The notes under the pieces: generated by a model
Told to the model about the DNA's origin: nothing
The model's input: the letters and a program-made list of their open reading frames with translations, nothing else
The model's database searches: none
Shown here: piece by piece, positions 1-12,075 of the stretch
Numbering within the stretch: the first letter of the stretch is position 1
How the letters are laid out: every line of letters starts with the position of its first letter
Origin: Rusavskia elegans
Taxonomy: Eukaryota > Ascomycota > Lecanoromycetes > Teloschistales > Teloschistaceae
Assembly (NCBI GenBank): GCA_011316305.1
Contig: SAUG01000112.1
Span: 1 to 64,000 of the forward strand
Length of the DNA: 64,000 nt
Direction: 5' to 3'
Program-made: the position numbers and the translations under genes

Positions 1-35
<35 letters not shown>

Positions 36-2784
36 TTTTCGACCATGTAAATCATACTTGACTGCTAAGATCAGGACGGCTTCGGGCCATTCCCTTTCCT
101 TTCCTTTCCTTTCCTTTCCTTTCCTTTCCTTTCCTTTCCTTTCCTTTCGCTTTTTCCCCGATCCAGCTTGATACGTCCACGAACTCTCCTCAAGGGTAGA
201 AAATCATGGGCGATAAGATTTTTATCATTGGGCCGAATTCAGATGCGTTGCATCTCCGACGGTTTCCCATAGATTCTTTCACGTTATTACGAAGGCGGTG
301 TCCATTTCTATACACCCTGTATGTACCTCCGTAAGCACTCCGATAGAGGATAACTTATGTTGACCGACTGATATTGCCGGACTGAAGTCCGTCGCTTTTC
401 CCAACTTTATCAAGGCGATTTTTGAAGGGCTTCATTGGGTTAAGTGCGTTTGCTGAGGCCGAAGATTAACCGGGGGTAGGCTGTTTGGGGGTAGGTAGGG
501 GCTTGGCGGATTGCTGGCTGTTGATTTGTGTTAGATTGTGCAGTCCGTGAAGCAGATACTGGATGTTCGGCGCCGATCAAGATCGGGCATATAGTAAATT
601 GATAGAATTACCGTGGAACATCAGAAGTTCACTCCCCGTTTGCTTTGTACCCTCCTTCTCTGGTGCACCTATTCGATCGGGGTCTGCATCCCCTTCGATC
701 ACCAACACTGCTTTCCTCTCTACCCGTATCAGGTTTACTTCCATAGCCAACCCATCTACCGTCGCCTTTCAGCAGTCCCCGAAGCCATTTCATCCCTCCA
801 CCAATCTCCCAGCGCCCCACCCGCTTGCTTTCGTTCCCGATCGTACATCATGCCCTCCTCGATTACGGCTTTCTCGTCAGCTGTATGCGTCACTTGGTCG
901 ATGGATGGAAGGATGATGTTTGCCGCTCCGCCTGTGTGCTCCCTTAATATATTGCTCGCTGTTCGCCCTCTTCAGCAGCCAGAATAGAGGGACCATTTAC
1001 CTCTTCCTGTATGCCCTCTCTCCTCATTGTGTTTCTTTTTCACCGGAGGTACCACATCCTGACTCTTCCTTGCTATTTCCGGATGTCGTGGATCGTTTTT
1101 CTTCATGTTACCGCTGCCGCCGCGGCCGGTTGTATATATGCTTGTTTTGATGGTTGGGGTCGTGAGGCCGCTTTTGGAGACATCGTTGACCGTCGGGCCA
1201 ATGTTGCCTGTCCTTTCGTGTCAGAGGAGAACGGAGTAGTAAGGAAACGGGGGAGCTGGACCCGCTCCACCACGGCCGTGGGAGGCTTTGGGTGCTTGTT
1301 TGGGGAGGAGCTTGTCTGCCATGTTTTCTCAAAGTCGAAGGTCGTTGCGTTGCAAGGTACGAATGTCGATTATGTCGGATTCGACCTCGCAGTGGGGTTG
1401 CGCAATACGTAGGACCAATCAATCTGGTGAAGAACCTGTCCGAAGAAAATGCCCGAAAGTAAGAGATTGACTTCGCAAGAGCGAGGCAGTCATGTTAAAG
1501 TCATGCTTGAGCACAAGACCCCGCGTGGGCGTCGTGGTGCAAAAAGCTCTTGGGTAGGGAGTACAAATCACGTAATAGAAATGACTGGATCGAGTAAAGA
1601 TGCTACCAAGGAGCGGGAAGAAAAAGGCAACCGAAAGCCATATCAGTCCTAGTCTACCACTACCATGGACGGGAAGAGAGAGACTAGAGAAAAGGGGCTC
1701 TTGGATGTCATGCCGATGTCTAATAACATAAGGTAAAGTAAGTCAGCTCCAACTCTTGTTGATGTTGCAAGCCGTTTTCACTGCCAGATTCTCACAGCTC
1801 GCTTTTCTGGCTTTCGAATAAGCAATGATTACAGCCGACCTTACGCTTTTTTCAATAATAATGGTGCAATCGTCCATGACTTTGCCGTCTACAGCCACGG
1901 CTTCATATTTCAAGGTACTGCTTGAACGCCAAGACCCACAAGGATGCTTGGCCGATGACATCAGGGCCACTGGATGACTAAGCGCGAGGTTTCTTGGCCC
2001 GCCCTCAGAGCTTGCAATGCGTCGGGATTTTCACCATTGATTTTCTTCAGGTCCCGCAAAGCCCCTAAAGATGGCGGCGACGCAGGGAAGTACTCCGTCT
2101 CTGCCGGAGTGACCTTGCCAAACGAGGAGTTCCCCACTGGCGCCAACCAAAGCTCAGCCGGCGGACCATAGTCGCATCTTTAGACAACATATCCCTTAAT
2201 GATAAGATGGCCCCAGAAAACGTTAGCAAGAACACTTGATTATTACTCCTCCGCTGAACTCCGGGTTGAGCGTCGAGGATATGGCTCGTGAACGTCTGAC
2301 AATCAAGATCTGGCGGCGAATACCGAACGGCGAAATCCGATTGTATAAGGAAAAACTTCCCATGGGCGGCATACGGAGGCATATTAGGAGTTTTATGTGA
2401 GTGGAAAATTACAGAAACATATCCTATTTTGACATGAGTGTTCTCGGAGGGCATGAAGAGCCCCTAGTACGGCTTTAGGATGATGGTAAGCATTGGTGTT
2501 CGTTGCTATACTCTGCTACTGAATTTTCTGTTCCACGCTACTGTTATTCCCAGCGAAACTTCCACTATATCAAATAAGAAAATACAATCCGAGTGTGGTT
2601 CTTTCTATAAAGTATTTCCTCTAGCTACCAATTGGAATCTCTGTTCATTCTCAATACCATAGAAAATCTCGGAACTGGCAAGACGGCGTCCAAATTGTTT
2701 CAGCTCTTATTGACGTCGCAGCAAAGATCGTCTACGAAGGAATACCAGAGTCAGATGTCATTGGCTGGATGAAAAGATTGGCGC
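1..2784. other. gene-poor left edge
   Basis: The window opens with a 34-base T run and a pentanucleotide microsatellite. Several overlapping reading frames of 60-133 codons lie between 563 and 2,662 on both strands. None has a recognisable domain, and they overlap one another in different frames, so I do not call them genes. Minus-strand frames at 1,743-2,454 could be exons of a small unknown gene, but I could not find convincing splice sites. Confidence 0.5.
92..148. repeat. (TTTCC)n microsatellite
   Basis: About eleven near-perfect copies of a pyrimidine-only pentanucleotide, TTTCC on the plus strand, just after the terminal T run. Pyrimidine/purine strand asymmetry is complete. No coding potential. 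Confidence 0.9.
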
Positions 2785-3370
2785 ATGGATTATTTCACCC
2801 CGCATCCAGATCATGCATTTCTATCTCCACAAGAATACCACGAGTACTTTGTGTGTGATTTCCTTCCAGAGATGGCCTCCAACAAGATCTACCTAGCCGA
2901 CTCCAAAGCTTCCGTGAGAAAGAAATTAGGTCTCGAGCACAACAGCTACGACGAATCTTTCTCTAAATTCGAGGTAAAGCTCCCCCACCCTCTACTACCC
3001 CGCACTTTCATCTAATAACATTGGTCAGATGATATGTTCCCATACATATCAATTCAAAATCCATATCCCCACTACAACCAACTGGTCAGACCTAGATGAG
3101 CAAGCATTGGATACCGCGGAAAATTTGATCTTGGAGTGTTGCAGGAAAGAGCATCTTAAGCTTGAAACAGGGGCAGAAGAAGATGTGGTCCCTAGTGGCT
3201 TGGTTGAATGGAAGTTGTGTCGGGTTCATAGAGCTGCCCAGCGGAAGGGGGATCGAGCGAAGAAAAGTATTGAGGGTTTGGATGATGGCACGGGCAGCAC
3301 CAGCAATTCCAAACCCGAGATTGTCCGATTGCCTGCCGCGATGGCAAAGCCGGGGTATACCGACCAGTAA
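2785..3370 (+). CDS. hypothetical protein, two exons
   Basis: Proposed join 2785..2973 and 3029..3370, giving 176 residues. The 55-bp intron has a GTAAAG donor, a CTAATAAC branch-like site and a TCAG acceptor, and splicing keeps frame across an exon-1 stop. I recognise no family. The first exon is acidic and aromatic (residues 1-63) and the second begins with short hydrophobic and Thr-rich stretches, then a Lys/Arg-rich tail. Another open frame just upstream (about 2,700-2,790, reading ALIDVAAKIVYEG) is in a different frame, so the true 5' end may lie in a further exon. It could also be a decayed gene. Confidence 0.35.
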
Positions 3371-3929
3371 GAATCATGGAGACGACTGTGGATCGTATGA
3401 GTTGGTACGTGATCTCTGCTTTATTCAAGTATACATGAAATGAGTCATGGACGCGTCTGCATACTAGATCTAATTAAATTGGATCCGAAGCTTGTGGTTC
3501 GAATAGACTCGCAGTAGAAAGGATAAACTGGCAGTAAAAATCCAAAGTAACTGTGCAGGCTCCCAAGAAGACCTAGCGTTACTGCCAGGAAGATACTTGT
3601 CGCTCGCGTTGTCCTATGTCCCTTTGCACTTTCATATCTCTACTAACATGTTTCACCATTAGGATCTGTATTTGTGGCTTTCTCTATATCCGCAGTACGT
3701 CAATGTCTTTCCGTCCATTTTTCATATACTCGAGCTGCTCGGCATGGAAGTCATCCGTAGTCGGCTACCATCCCCCATCAGTGCACTCAACCCGATCATT
3801 CCTTCCACGGTGTTGAAACAGAGATTCAAAAGCACCCCGAACTCAAAGATTTGCAAGTAAAGCTTCTTCAACTCCTCATTATTGCTGTAAGCACCGTGTT
3901 TATCGGGTGTCTGCATCAGTGTCTGTACA
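3371..3929. other. intergenic, nothing recognised
   Basis: Frames on both strands are short and mutually overlapping. No RNA gene, repeat or domain is visible. The right part may be decayed upstream sequence of the subtilase remnant that follows. Confidence 0.4.
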
Positions 3930-4575
3930 TTGGCTGTGTGTTTGGTATCCGTTAGCTCATGCTCCGCCTGGTCTTTAAGCTCGAATTCAGGGAGATTCAG
4001 CGCTGAGTTCCACATGGAATCACGTGGTGACAACGATTCCCATGGTACCGACGTAGCTTTCGAAGCAAATGGCAAGTTCAATGGCATTGCAAAAGATACC
4101 AATCTACTCATAGTGAAGGCGGCTCCGAATGTTATGGCCACCTACAGGGCGTCCGACAAAGTATTCAATCATATCACAAGGAACAACCGCCAAGAACCAT
4201 CCGTGGTCCCACGTCCCTATGCTTCGATCGGTAGCCACCCAGACCCGTCGCAACGTCCTTTTTACGATATTCATCTCGTCATAGAGCAGCTGTTCGACGC
4301 AGATATGCGCATCGTCGTGCTTGCCGATCGGAATGAGAAAACATAGCGAAGACAATAAGACTTTGCCATTCTAGCAGCGCTTTCTTATTGTGGATGGGTC
4401 TGTTGATAGTTACGGTAAACCGGCGCCGTCCTTGGGTTTTGTATCATTTTGGGGTCCGGGCATTGATGTGTACTGCACGAGAAAAGATCAGGGCTATGGG
4501 GGACAAGGTAATGCAACCTTCTTCTCGACCGGTAGGGTAAACCTACTACATTCGACGGAAGTATTCCAGATTTGA
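3930..4575 (+). pseudogene. subtilisin-like (S8) peptidase remnant
   Basis: The plus strand reads SHGTDVA followed by GKFNGIAKDTNLLIVKA. This matches the catalytic-His segment of family S8 subtilases (HGT, then a small-residue helix, then GIA-K-A). Further on, about 4,310-4,350, the frame reads MRIVVLADRNE, like the VVVAAGNE segment before the substrate-binding loop. At about 4,430-4,470 another frame reads SFWGPGIDVYC, like the FS-YG--VDV-APG segment. The pieces are in order but split by stops and frame changes; the catalytic-Asp segment and the GTS-A Ser motif are not visible. Known: S8 enzymes need the Asp-His-Ser triad. Inference: an inactivated gene fragment. Confidence 0.5.
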
Positions 4576-5459
4576 CCGCAGCTACGTGGGTTGCAAGTTT
4601 CACGCCTTGCTTCTTGAGCTTTAGGCCTTCCAGAACAGCAGTCGGTCAAAGGTAGACAGCCGCAAACGCTGTAAACCGCATGAGAAGTCTGGCTTGTCCA
4701 AGGCATAATAGTTGGGTCATCAACAATGGAAATGCGTGTTCCGTCATTGGCTCCGTTTGAGGCACTTCTGTCCACAACTATAATCGACTAATGGAAGCTT
4801 TTGCGCTTGATTTGTATGCAAAGCAATTAAGGGAGAATGGATACGGTACGATGCATCCAGCCACTTGGCAGACTTAGGGATGACGGAGAAGAAGAGCAAT
4901 AAGGAGAAAAGGAGAAGCTCGAACGTACAGGCCGAGAAAGAGTGTCTTTTCTTCTGGAACTTAGCGTGTATTACAAAAAATTGTAGTGGTGGCTGAGCTT
5001 TGATTGCCAACCGTGGTAATCGGGTCCGATAATGATCATGACAAGATAAGGTGTGCAGCCAGGTAGCATCAAAAATCTAGGTATGCGATTCCCGGCACCA
5101 AAAAAGGAAGGTCTCAACGCTTTTTGTATAAATTTTTGCTCATTTTCTGGCGGATCACCAACGAATGCCAGCTGAAGAGTCCATACGATTCCTGAAAGAG
5201 TCTATATCAGGAATCGAGATCTGATCCTTGCTAGCCATGACAGCAAGCAAGCAGACTATGTGACAGCCTATTCATGTCTGTGAGCACTAGAGATACCGAA
5301 AAATCTTGGATCATGGCTATTTCTCGCATCATTTGTCGTTGTTATCAGAACTGCCATCTCGATCGGTCTTGTTTGCTAGGTTGTGTTTGCCTATTGTATG
5401 CTCAAGATTGTTCTGACAGGCTCATTGTCTCCAATTCGCTTGACTATTTGCATTTATTC
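4576..5459. other. intergenic, nothing recognised
   Basis: Only short overlapping frames. No domain or RNA gene seen. Confidence 0.4.
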
Positions 5460-6507
5460 TCAAAGGGGGAGTGTCGATGGTATCAAACTTGGACATTTCG
5501 GAAGCTTCCGTGCAATGGTCTTGTGAGCCTTCTCATACGTCTCATTGGACCGCTGCGTAGCAATTTCAGCCACTATACGTGCAGGAACACCAGGAAGAGG
5601 GACACAGGCAATATCGCGGTAGCCGGTTCGGACGAATTCCCCGTCTTTCCAAAAGTCTTTCAGGCCAGGTTCTGATATGCACACTCTCTCCAGAGGAAAC
5701 TCATCAGCCCATTCGATGTCCTTGTACTTTTGGTAAATAACTGATGCGTCGAATCCCGGCGATCTGAGATAGCCTTTTCCTTTCAGGGTGCATTTATCGT
5801 TCAAAACATCAGTTTGGAGATACCTAGTGGTCATGATGTACGTCTGTAGCGGCCTCGAACGCGGCGTGATGGCTGGTATGAAACCCTCAGCAAGGAAGAC
5901 ACTGTGAACTTTGGCGCAGAACTCCATCAAGAAAGGCCGTGCCTCTCTGATGTTACAGGACAGGCACTTTGTACCCTCGGGACTGCCTAATCGAGCTCGA
6001 GCTTTGTCTATTCCATGTAGGGAAATTGTTGGGGTTTGCACTAGACCAGCGGTATGAATTATATGGTTCTGAGATACAGGCTTCCTACTCACTAGCTGAA
6101 CTGCTTCTGTTGCTGTCTGAATATGTCCGACCGAAGTGCTCCAGGAGCTGGATTGCTGCTCCTATCCGAGAAGGTTTTTTCAAGCTGATTGAGGCTATTG
6201 GAATATAGATTTCATCTGGGACATGCCAAGCCATTCGGGGAAGTGCCGCCGCACCAGGATCTTCTGCTACCCGTTGGATTGAACGTTGGAGTTGTTGGGT
6301 GGAACTTGTAGTAGCAAGAGGTATTCGCAGAAAATGGGTAGCGCCATGATAGAGGTAGTTGATAGCCGACCCCGGAGGTATTACAGTAACCATCCTCTCA
6401 ACTGGAGACCGAACTTCATTACACAGGAACAAAGTACTGGACGTACCAAAATTGAAAGACAGACGAGACCAGTCGGGTTGTTGATCGTTACACAAAAGGC
6501 GGGACAT
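5460..6507 (-). CDS. AKAP7/ASCC1-type 2H phosphoesterase-like protein, motifs lost
   Basis: Join complement(5460..6040, 6093..6507), 331 residues. The 52-bp intron has a GTGAGT donor and CTAG acceptor and removes an in-frame stop. The first exon carries THFLRIPLAT, a helix, then EIYIPIASISL; the second carries ISLHGI, an RPLQT strand, and DIEWADEFPLERVCISEPG. These match, in order, the AKAP7-type 2'-5' RNA ligase-like domain (FTHFL-IPL, HLTLGVMSL, L-GL, LHATIVNT, F--MPLEKVAIC) known from fungal ASCC1-like proteins. Both HxT motifs are replaced: the first reads Y-I-P, and the second aligns to T-Y-I. Known: the two HxT motifs form the 2H active site. Inference: a non-catalytic relative, or a decaying gene. 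The KH domain often found in ASCC1 is not seen. The start is the first ATG of the frame. Confidence 0.6.
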
Positions 6508-7441
6508 GCATGTGCAGCCGATGGACTGGGTCTAGCTCGAGAATCCTTCACGACGTCCACTGTAAGCGTACATCAACTGCCGAGGAGGTTAAGGACGATA
6601 AGTGAAGGTCTGTCTACTCAATTACACATTTGGCAATGGAGAAGGGTCCCGACAACCTTGAAAATATGATAAGTATACGGAGATGAAGGGGTTGGCTAGC
6701 CCGTATATGATTTGCTCCTCCAATGAGCTGAGTACTCTTGTGCCCGATTTTCCTGACTGCGCAAACTCTCGTAACAGTCTCAAACTTTTTCGTCAGGACT
6801 ACTCGTATACGAATGAAGCCGATACTGTCGGTTTTTCTAACGCGACCATGATTCTTGCTGGTTTTTTCTTGGCTCGTCCATGTACAAGGGATATGTACCA
6901 GCGATGTTCATCTTTATGCTCTGTCTCGCTACGTCTCGCCACATGCACATGGACAAAAGTGCTTAAACCTGTAGCAGTTGTATCGATAACCAAGTAATCG
7001 TTAAAACGGAACCCTACATCGAGGTATCGACTGCCGTACGCTATTCAACTGGTTGATGTATGATACCGTAAGATGGACATGCCAAGATCCTTGGTTCCGA
7101 AAGCTTTTACCAAGAGCCTATATATAAAGCCAGACCATGTATTTGTGTACTTAATGGTGGCATGGGAAAATGGCTCATTCTTGCCTTGGGCGAGTGCTAG
7201 AGCAAGATATCATTAAAACCTGTTTGCCATTTCGCATTGATACAGCGGTACCTAGACGAGCGGTTGAGTTCTCCTACGGATAATATTCTTCGTGTAGCAT
7301 AAACTGAATACCGATAGTGCAGCAGCACAGGTAAGAATGAAACTTAAAGAAAGACTCAGCTCGATGTACATAGGCTCGATTGCCCACAGTATCAATAGCA
7401 TAAATGAAAAGTGGATGTAATACGTTCTGCCCCACCGCAAC
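6508..7441. other. intergenic, nothing recognised
   Basis: Plus-strand frames at 6,286-6,669 and 6,683-6,997 have no recognisable domain. No RNA gene or repeat seen. Confidence 0.4.
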
Positions 7442-8075
7442 TTAATAGAACTCTCCTGCTAAACCTCTCCTAGCGGTAGCAATGGTGGTGGAGTAACAGC
7501 AACACGAAACGAGCGTAGTGACCAAACGATTCCCAGCTTCTAGCACACCCCGACCTCTAGCCAGCCTCCACTGCTTAGCATCAAAAGCACAATCCCCTTC
7601 CGCCTTCCCATTCTCAAACCACCCAAAGCTACACCGATGCTTCAGCCTATCATCACCTCCCCAGCTCTGACTCGCACACATGAATCTAAGATAATCCCAA
7701 TCTTCCGCACCCGCGAAAACCTGCATGATGTACGGCAGGGGGCTGGTAGACTCCGCCGGCTCATCTTTCGAGGCTTGTCGGAAGGCCTCGCCCACGACCG
7801 TGTCTCCTGCGACTTGGATCTCCACTTCGAGTACGTAGAGTGAGTTTGGCTCGGTTGGTTCGACGTTTTTGGTTTGAATTATGTGGACATGGCAGGTGCC
7901 TCTCTTGGGGGTGGGAGTTGGGTTAGGTTGGGGGGCTGGATCTAGGGCGATTGCAGTCTCGTCTGTGGGCGTCCGTGGGGGCGGAAGCGATACGGAAAGC
8001 CACAATGAGTAGCAGGGCGATGGTGAGACTCACGAGCCTATTCCAAAGGGTTGGCGAGCGCTGCGTAGGGACCAT
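7442..8075 (-). CDS. putative small secreted or signal-anchored protein
   Basis: Proposed join complement(7442..7941, 7994..8075), 193 residues. The first ATG gives an N-terminus with a hydrophobic stretch, LTIALLLIVAF (residues 18-28), like a signal peptide or signal anchor. A 52-bp intron (GTATCG donor, CCCTAG acceptor) joins it in frame to the main reading frame, which otherwise has no ATG. The mature part has GTCHVHI, then LYVLEVEI, then WGGDDRLKHRCSFG and EGDCAFD, so four conserved-looking Cys spaced through about 100 residues. From memory this resembles a small secreted family common in Dothideomycetes, but I cannot confirm that here. The tail after EGDCAFDAKQW has three adjacent Cys and may be an unrecognised intron or frame run-on. 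Confidence 0.45.
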
Positions 8076-8537
8076 GTTGACTGATTATAAGCCTTACAAA
8101 AGGAAAAGACGGTTATTTATTTATTGATTTATGTTTTGGCAGAGATATCGCGGAAGAAAAGATGTTTAAGTAGTGTACCCGTGATCGATGTTAAGGTACT
8201 ACAGCAGGCCTATTAACCGAATGTGTTTCTCTTGGTACAAAACAGTTAAGCTGACAATGACTGCTGCGGCACATTCAATGGTGATGGGGATTCAGAAAGC
8301 TCGTGCATGTAACACGACGAATGACTGGACAACGTCTACCAAATCCTTTGGGCCTGAGCACATAACGCAATTGAAAGCCCGCATGCGGCGAGTTATTGAA
8401 GAGGATCAAGGCTATGCCTTGCCACGAAAAGATTGGAGATGGTTGCAAATTGGTCCTGTTGCAAGTTTATGTATCTCTTTACAGGAACATGATACAGCAT
8501 CATGCATAGGAAGGCTGCAGGTCGTGAAGGAGGTTGA
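8076..8537. other. intergenic with one unassigned plus frame
   Basis: A plus-strand frame at 8,188-8,556 (122 codons, ATG not certain) has no recognised domain. Its C-terminal half, rich in Arg and Glu, could be an upstream exon of the ankyrin remnant that follows. Confidence 0.35.
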
Positions 8538-9116
8538 ATCAGTAATCCAGGAATAAGAAACGAAGGAACACACTGTCGAGAACTGGGAAACAACAGGGGA
8601 CATGCTGAAAAATGCTGTTTGGGAGCTAAAGGTCGATCCCATAGCCATACAAGCTCATACAGAGATTCGTCTGACCATCGACATTTCGGCTTCACGAGAT
8701 GGTTGCTTGAACATGGAGCCGATCCCTACTCCAGCCACCTGCTGGCTGATTCAACCAGGGCCATCATTGCCGCTGCACAACATGGTCGGATCGATCTGTT
8801 GGGGCTGCTTGTTCAACACGATGCCAGGGTCTCTTGCAGCGGCACACTGGCTGGAGCCTCGGAGGCTAAACACATCGAGATGGTACGGTGGTTGCTTGAT
8901 CGGGGCGCTGATATTGACGAGATCAGTGTCTCGGACTTTGGAGATCGTCGGAAGGAGAAGTGTGAAGGTACTGCGTCACACAAAGCTGCGGCTAACGGAG
9001 CTGTTGGCATGGCGAAGTCACTTGTTGGACGTGGTGCCAGCTTGATCATCAGAGATTCGATGCATCGGAGAGAACCAAAAAGAGGTTGCCGAGTACCTGA
9101 GATCACTCCAAGGTGA
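8538..9116 (+). pseudogene. ankyrin-repeat fragment
   Basis: The frame is open from 8,538 and has no ATG before the repeats. It shows at least three ankyrin units, recognised from FTRWLLEHGADP, HGRIDLLGLLVQHDA, HIEMVRWLLDRGADID and GAVGMAKSLVGRGA, followed by a short basic tail ending at 9,116. Known: ankyrin repeats are about 33-residue helix-turn-helix protein-binding units with LL--GAD and TALH-type signatures. Here the TPLH motif is poorly kept, and there is no clear start codon or partner domain. Either an exon of a longer gene or a broken gene; the isolated position favours the latter. Confidence 0.5.
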
Positions 9117-9572
9117 CGGCTGGGGTGGACTGACGTATCTTGCGCGATTGCGGAGTCTTCGACGTAAATGTTCAGCCACATATGTCAGAATCAAGCAGTC
9201 AAGGACCTGATGCACCTCCCCAAGGCACAGGTGTCGATGGGCTCTCACTTCAGGAGAACAAATGGAACGGAATGAGATGTGTTAATATCTTTGACACCTA
9301 GTTGTAGCGCAGAACAGATTGATGGGAGTGAAATTCGCTCAACGTCCCAAAAGAACCACTGCAATATCGTCAATATGCCAACTGACATAACCAAGTGCAG
9401 AAATATGGATACTCTCTACTCGAAAAGCTCCCCAAGTCAGCATGCAGTCAACGCATTGTTGATACATTCAGCCATTCGTCTAGTGCCCAAAGCAGTAGCT
9501 CTGGGAATGGCCTCATCATCCAGTCATGCCGCGGTAAACATGTGTTCGCAGCTAAACCGGTCTTCTCTGGTC
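9117..9572. other. intergenic, 3' flank of HEL2-like gene
   Basis: No feature recognised. Plus-strand frames that begin here mostly run antisense into the HEL2-like gene. Confidence 0.5.
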
Positions 9573-12075
9573 TCAGCCAAACTTGTACAGCGTCTGCTTC
9601 TTGCCGCCCTTTCCTTTCTTCTTTCCGGTAGTCATCCCTCCGTCTGTATCCTCATGTTCCGCTTGCTGCAGACTATCCTCGGCCATAGGCGGAGGCGGCT
9701 GAGTAGCTGCTCCATTGGCCCATGGACTGGCATCAGCACTCTTCCTTGATGAATCATCCCACCTCACAGTTCCTCGCGTCAAGCCAGCCATCAACGTACT
9801 TGGTCTGGCTGCCGCGGGCAATGCAGGAAAGGCTTCGCTTGCCGAGGAAGAGCCGTTGGAGTCTGTGACTGGATTTCTTCTAGCTGGCGGCGCAGCTGGA
9901 GTAGATCGCGGCGCAGATGAACCGGAAGATGCCCAAGGTGTTGGACCAACCTTTCCAGGCCCAGCTCGATTGGCTGAAGCCTGCATGCTTGGGAAAGGAT
10001 TCGCTACTGTAGCATTACCCCAGCTTCCGTGTCGACTAACTGCAGATTTAGAGCTTTGAGTCGTAGAATTCTTGAGTTTTAGAACACGATAGCCTCCACT
10101 TCCAGCCGCTGCCGCGCTCGAGCCCGGCAAAACACCGCTTGGTCCAGGAAGCGATGGGTAATCCTCATTGATTGCACGCCAGTCGTTCCAGGCTTTGAGA
10201 AGATCGTTGCGCTTCGACTCATTTTCGTAGATGTCGGCGAGCTCTTTAACAAGCTTCCCAAGGTCGGACGCTGGGACGTCAAAGAGGCTGAAGAAATTGT
10301 CGATGAGTTGGGTGGCTGAGAGAGTTGAAGATCGGTATGCTGAGACAGCGGTACGAAATGTCGAGATTTTAGTAGAATCGTGCTTGAGAAGAGTAGACGC
10401 CCGATCCATGACCGATGTGTGATGGAGACGACGAGCTTGTTCTTGGGGAGTAAGTGCGTGAGAAGGTGTGGGAGATGACGGCTGCTGTGAAGGTGAATTT
10501 GATGGATTGAGGTTGAGGTGATCGATAGCGGGAAATGAAGCATTTGTGGTGTGGTTACGAGTTGCAGTTACCGTTTCGGGTTCTTGACGTTGAGTCGGTC
10601 TTGGGGCAACAGCACCCGTGGTCGTCAGCTGCCCACCAAATGTCCGCGGTGCTACTGACTGAGCACTTTGTATGGCCATCTGTCTCTGGTAAGCGAGTTC
10701 GTCTCTTCGTAAAGGTTGTGCTGTGGATTGAGGCAGTGCCTCGGTGTTTGGGTCGCGGCCTCGGCCACCTTGACGGTCTCTCCTCCCTCCACGAGACTCC
10801 TGATATGGGGCTCGATAATCAAAACCAGATATGTCGACTAGTCTTGCATCTCTTCTTGCGTCTTTGGAGAAGCCGTTTGGATGTGCTTGCAGCTGGTGTG
10901 CCTTCAGGTCCATCTCGGAATCAAACACAACGAACTTCTTCTCTAAGCATTCTGGATCAATACAAGTGTAGTGGTCTTTTCGAAAATGCTGCTCGAGAGA
11001 GTTGTAGTCAACATAGTATTGCTGTTGTCTCCCGCCGTTCCTCCTATCACAGAGGTGACATCGCTCATGCTTATCCCTGCAATGGGTGTAGAGCTCATCG
11101 TCTCCATAAAAGCGTTGTCGGCAGAAACCGCATTCGGGATGACCCTTGAACCCGCTTTGATCTATCGCTCCTGGGTTATCATCGCCGAACTTTTCATGCC
11201 TCCTCAATTCCGGTATCGTAAACAGCTCGTGCTCGTGTGTGAAGACCTTCTTGTTCCGAGTACACAGATCACACATGACTTTGTGGTGGGCTCCTTTGAC
11301 ATGGCGATGAAGATCAGGCCAGCCCCAGCACGCGATGTCGCACCTGGCGTCTGGACAGTTGTACCGCAGCAGCAAAATTGTATCATTATGTATCTCCCTC
11401 TGCTCGTACCTGATTCCAAGCACCTCATTGGTTTCCTGGAAATCGCTGTCGACAAAGTCTTCATAGCGCTTCGCTGGGTCGTCAGTAAATATGACATGGT
11501 GAGCCTCCGCCTGAGATCTCGTGTTAGCTTCCAGTTTTAGGGAGACCCGCAGGTGCATTTCTCACTCGGCAATGGGCGCACGCTCTTGTCTTATACAAAG
11601 CTCTCAGCCGCAGAGCGCAAATATGACAGGTCCGGTGATTGCAAGGCGCAACGGCATTGTGCACCACGAGCGAGGCACAAATGAAACAGACGTCGGCATC
11701 ACCGTCCAGGTCTCCGTGTTGCTGCGTACTTGCAGCATCACCCTCTGCGGAAACGGCATCTCTGGTCGGATGAACACCAAAGGTGCCTCCGCCCGCAATG
11801 GCAGGAGGCGGCTGAAGGGGCGGTGTTGGAGGTTCTGGGTTTGAGTGAGGTTGATTCCTCCTTCTTCCATATGAGTGACTATCCCTGGCTCCCCGTCCTC
11901 TGCCCCCACGCGGGTCTTCGGAGTGGCCTCGATCACTGGTCGATTGATTCCGACTATTGCGAGGTCCTCCCCTCCCGCGCCACGGTTTGCCTGTGGAATT
12001 GTTGCCGTGCGGTCGATGGTTGGGGTCCTGCCCGGGCTCCTGGTTTTGTGGGACTTGCTCCGCCGCTGAAGCCAT
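9573..12075 (-). CDS. HEL2: HEL2/ZNF598-type RING E3 ubiquitin ligase
   Basis: Join complement(9573..11510, 11566..12075), 815 residues. The 55-bp intron has a GTGAGA donor, a GCTAAC branch site and a CTCAG acceptor, and it falls just after the last RING cysteine. Residues 1-125 are Arg/Gly- and Pro-rich and disordered. A C3HC4 RING spans residues 130-169 (Cys130, 133, 145, His147, Cys150, 153, 166, 169). Exon 2 starts AEAHHVIFTDDP-KRYEDF, a hallmark of this family, followed by a run of C2H2-type fingers (CDIACWGWPDLHRHVKGAH, CGFCRQRFYGDDELYTHC, CHLCDRR and more), then a long disordered tail ending in KKKGKGGKK-TLYKFG. Known: Hel2/ZNF598 senses collided ribosomes and ubiquitinates 40S proteins to start ribosome-associated quality control in the cytoplasm. 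Length is close to that of other filamentous-fungal members. Confidence 0.93.

Noticed and set aside
1..34. Telomere or retroposon tail at the window start
   Set aside because: It is a plain T run without TTAGGG repeats; no target duplication can be assessed at the edge.
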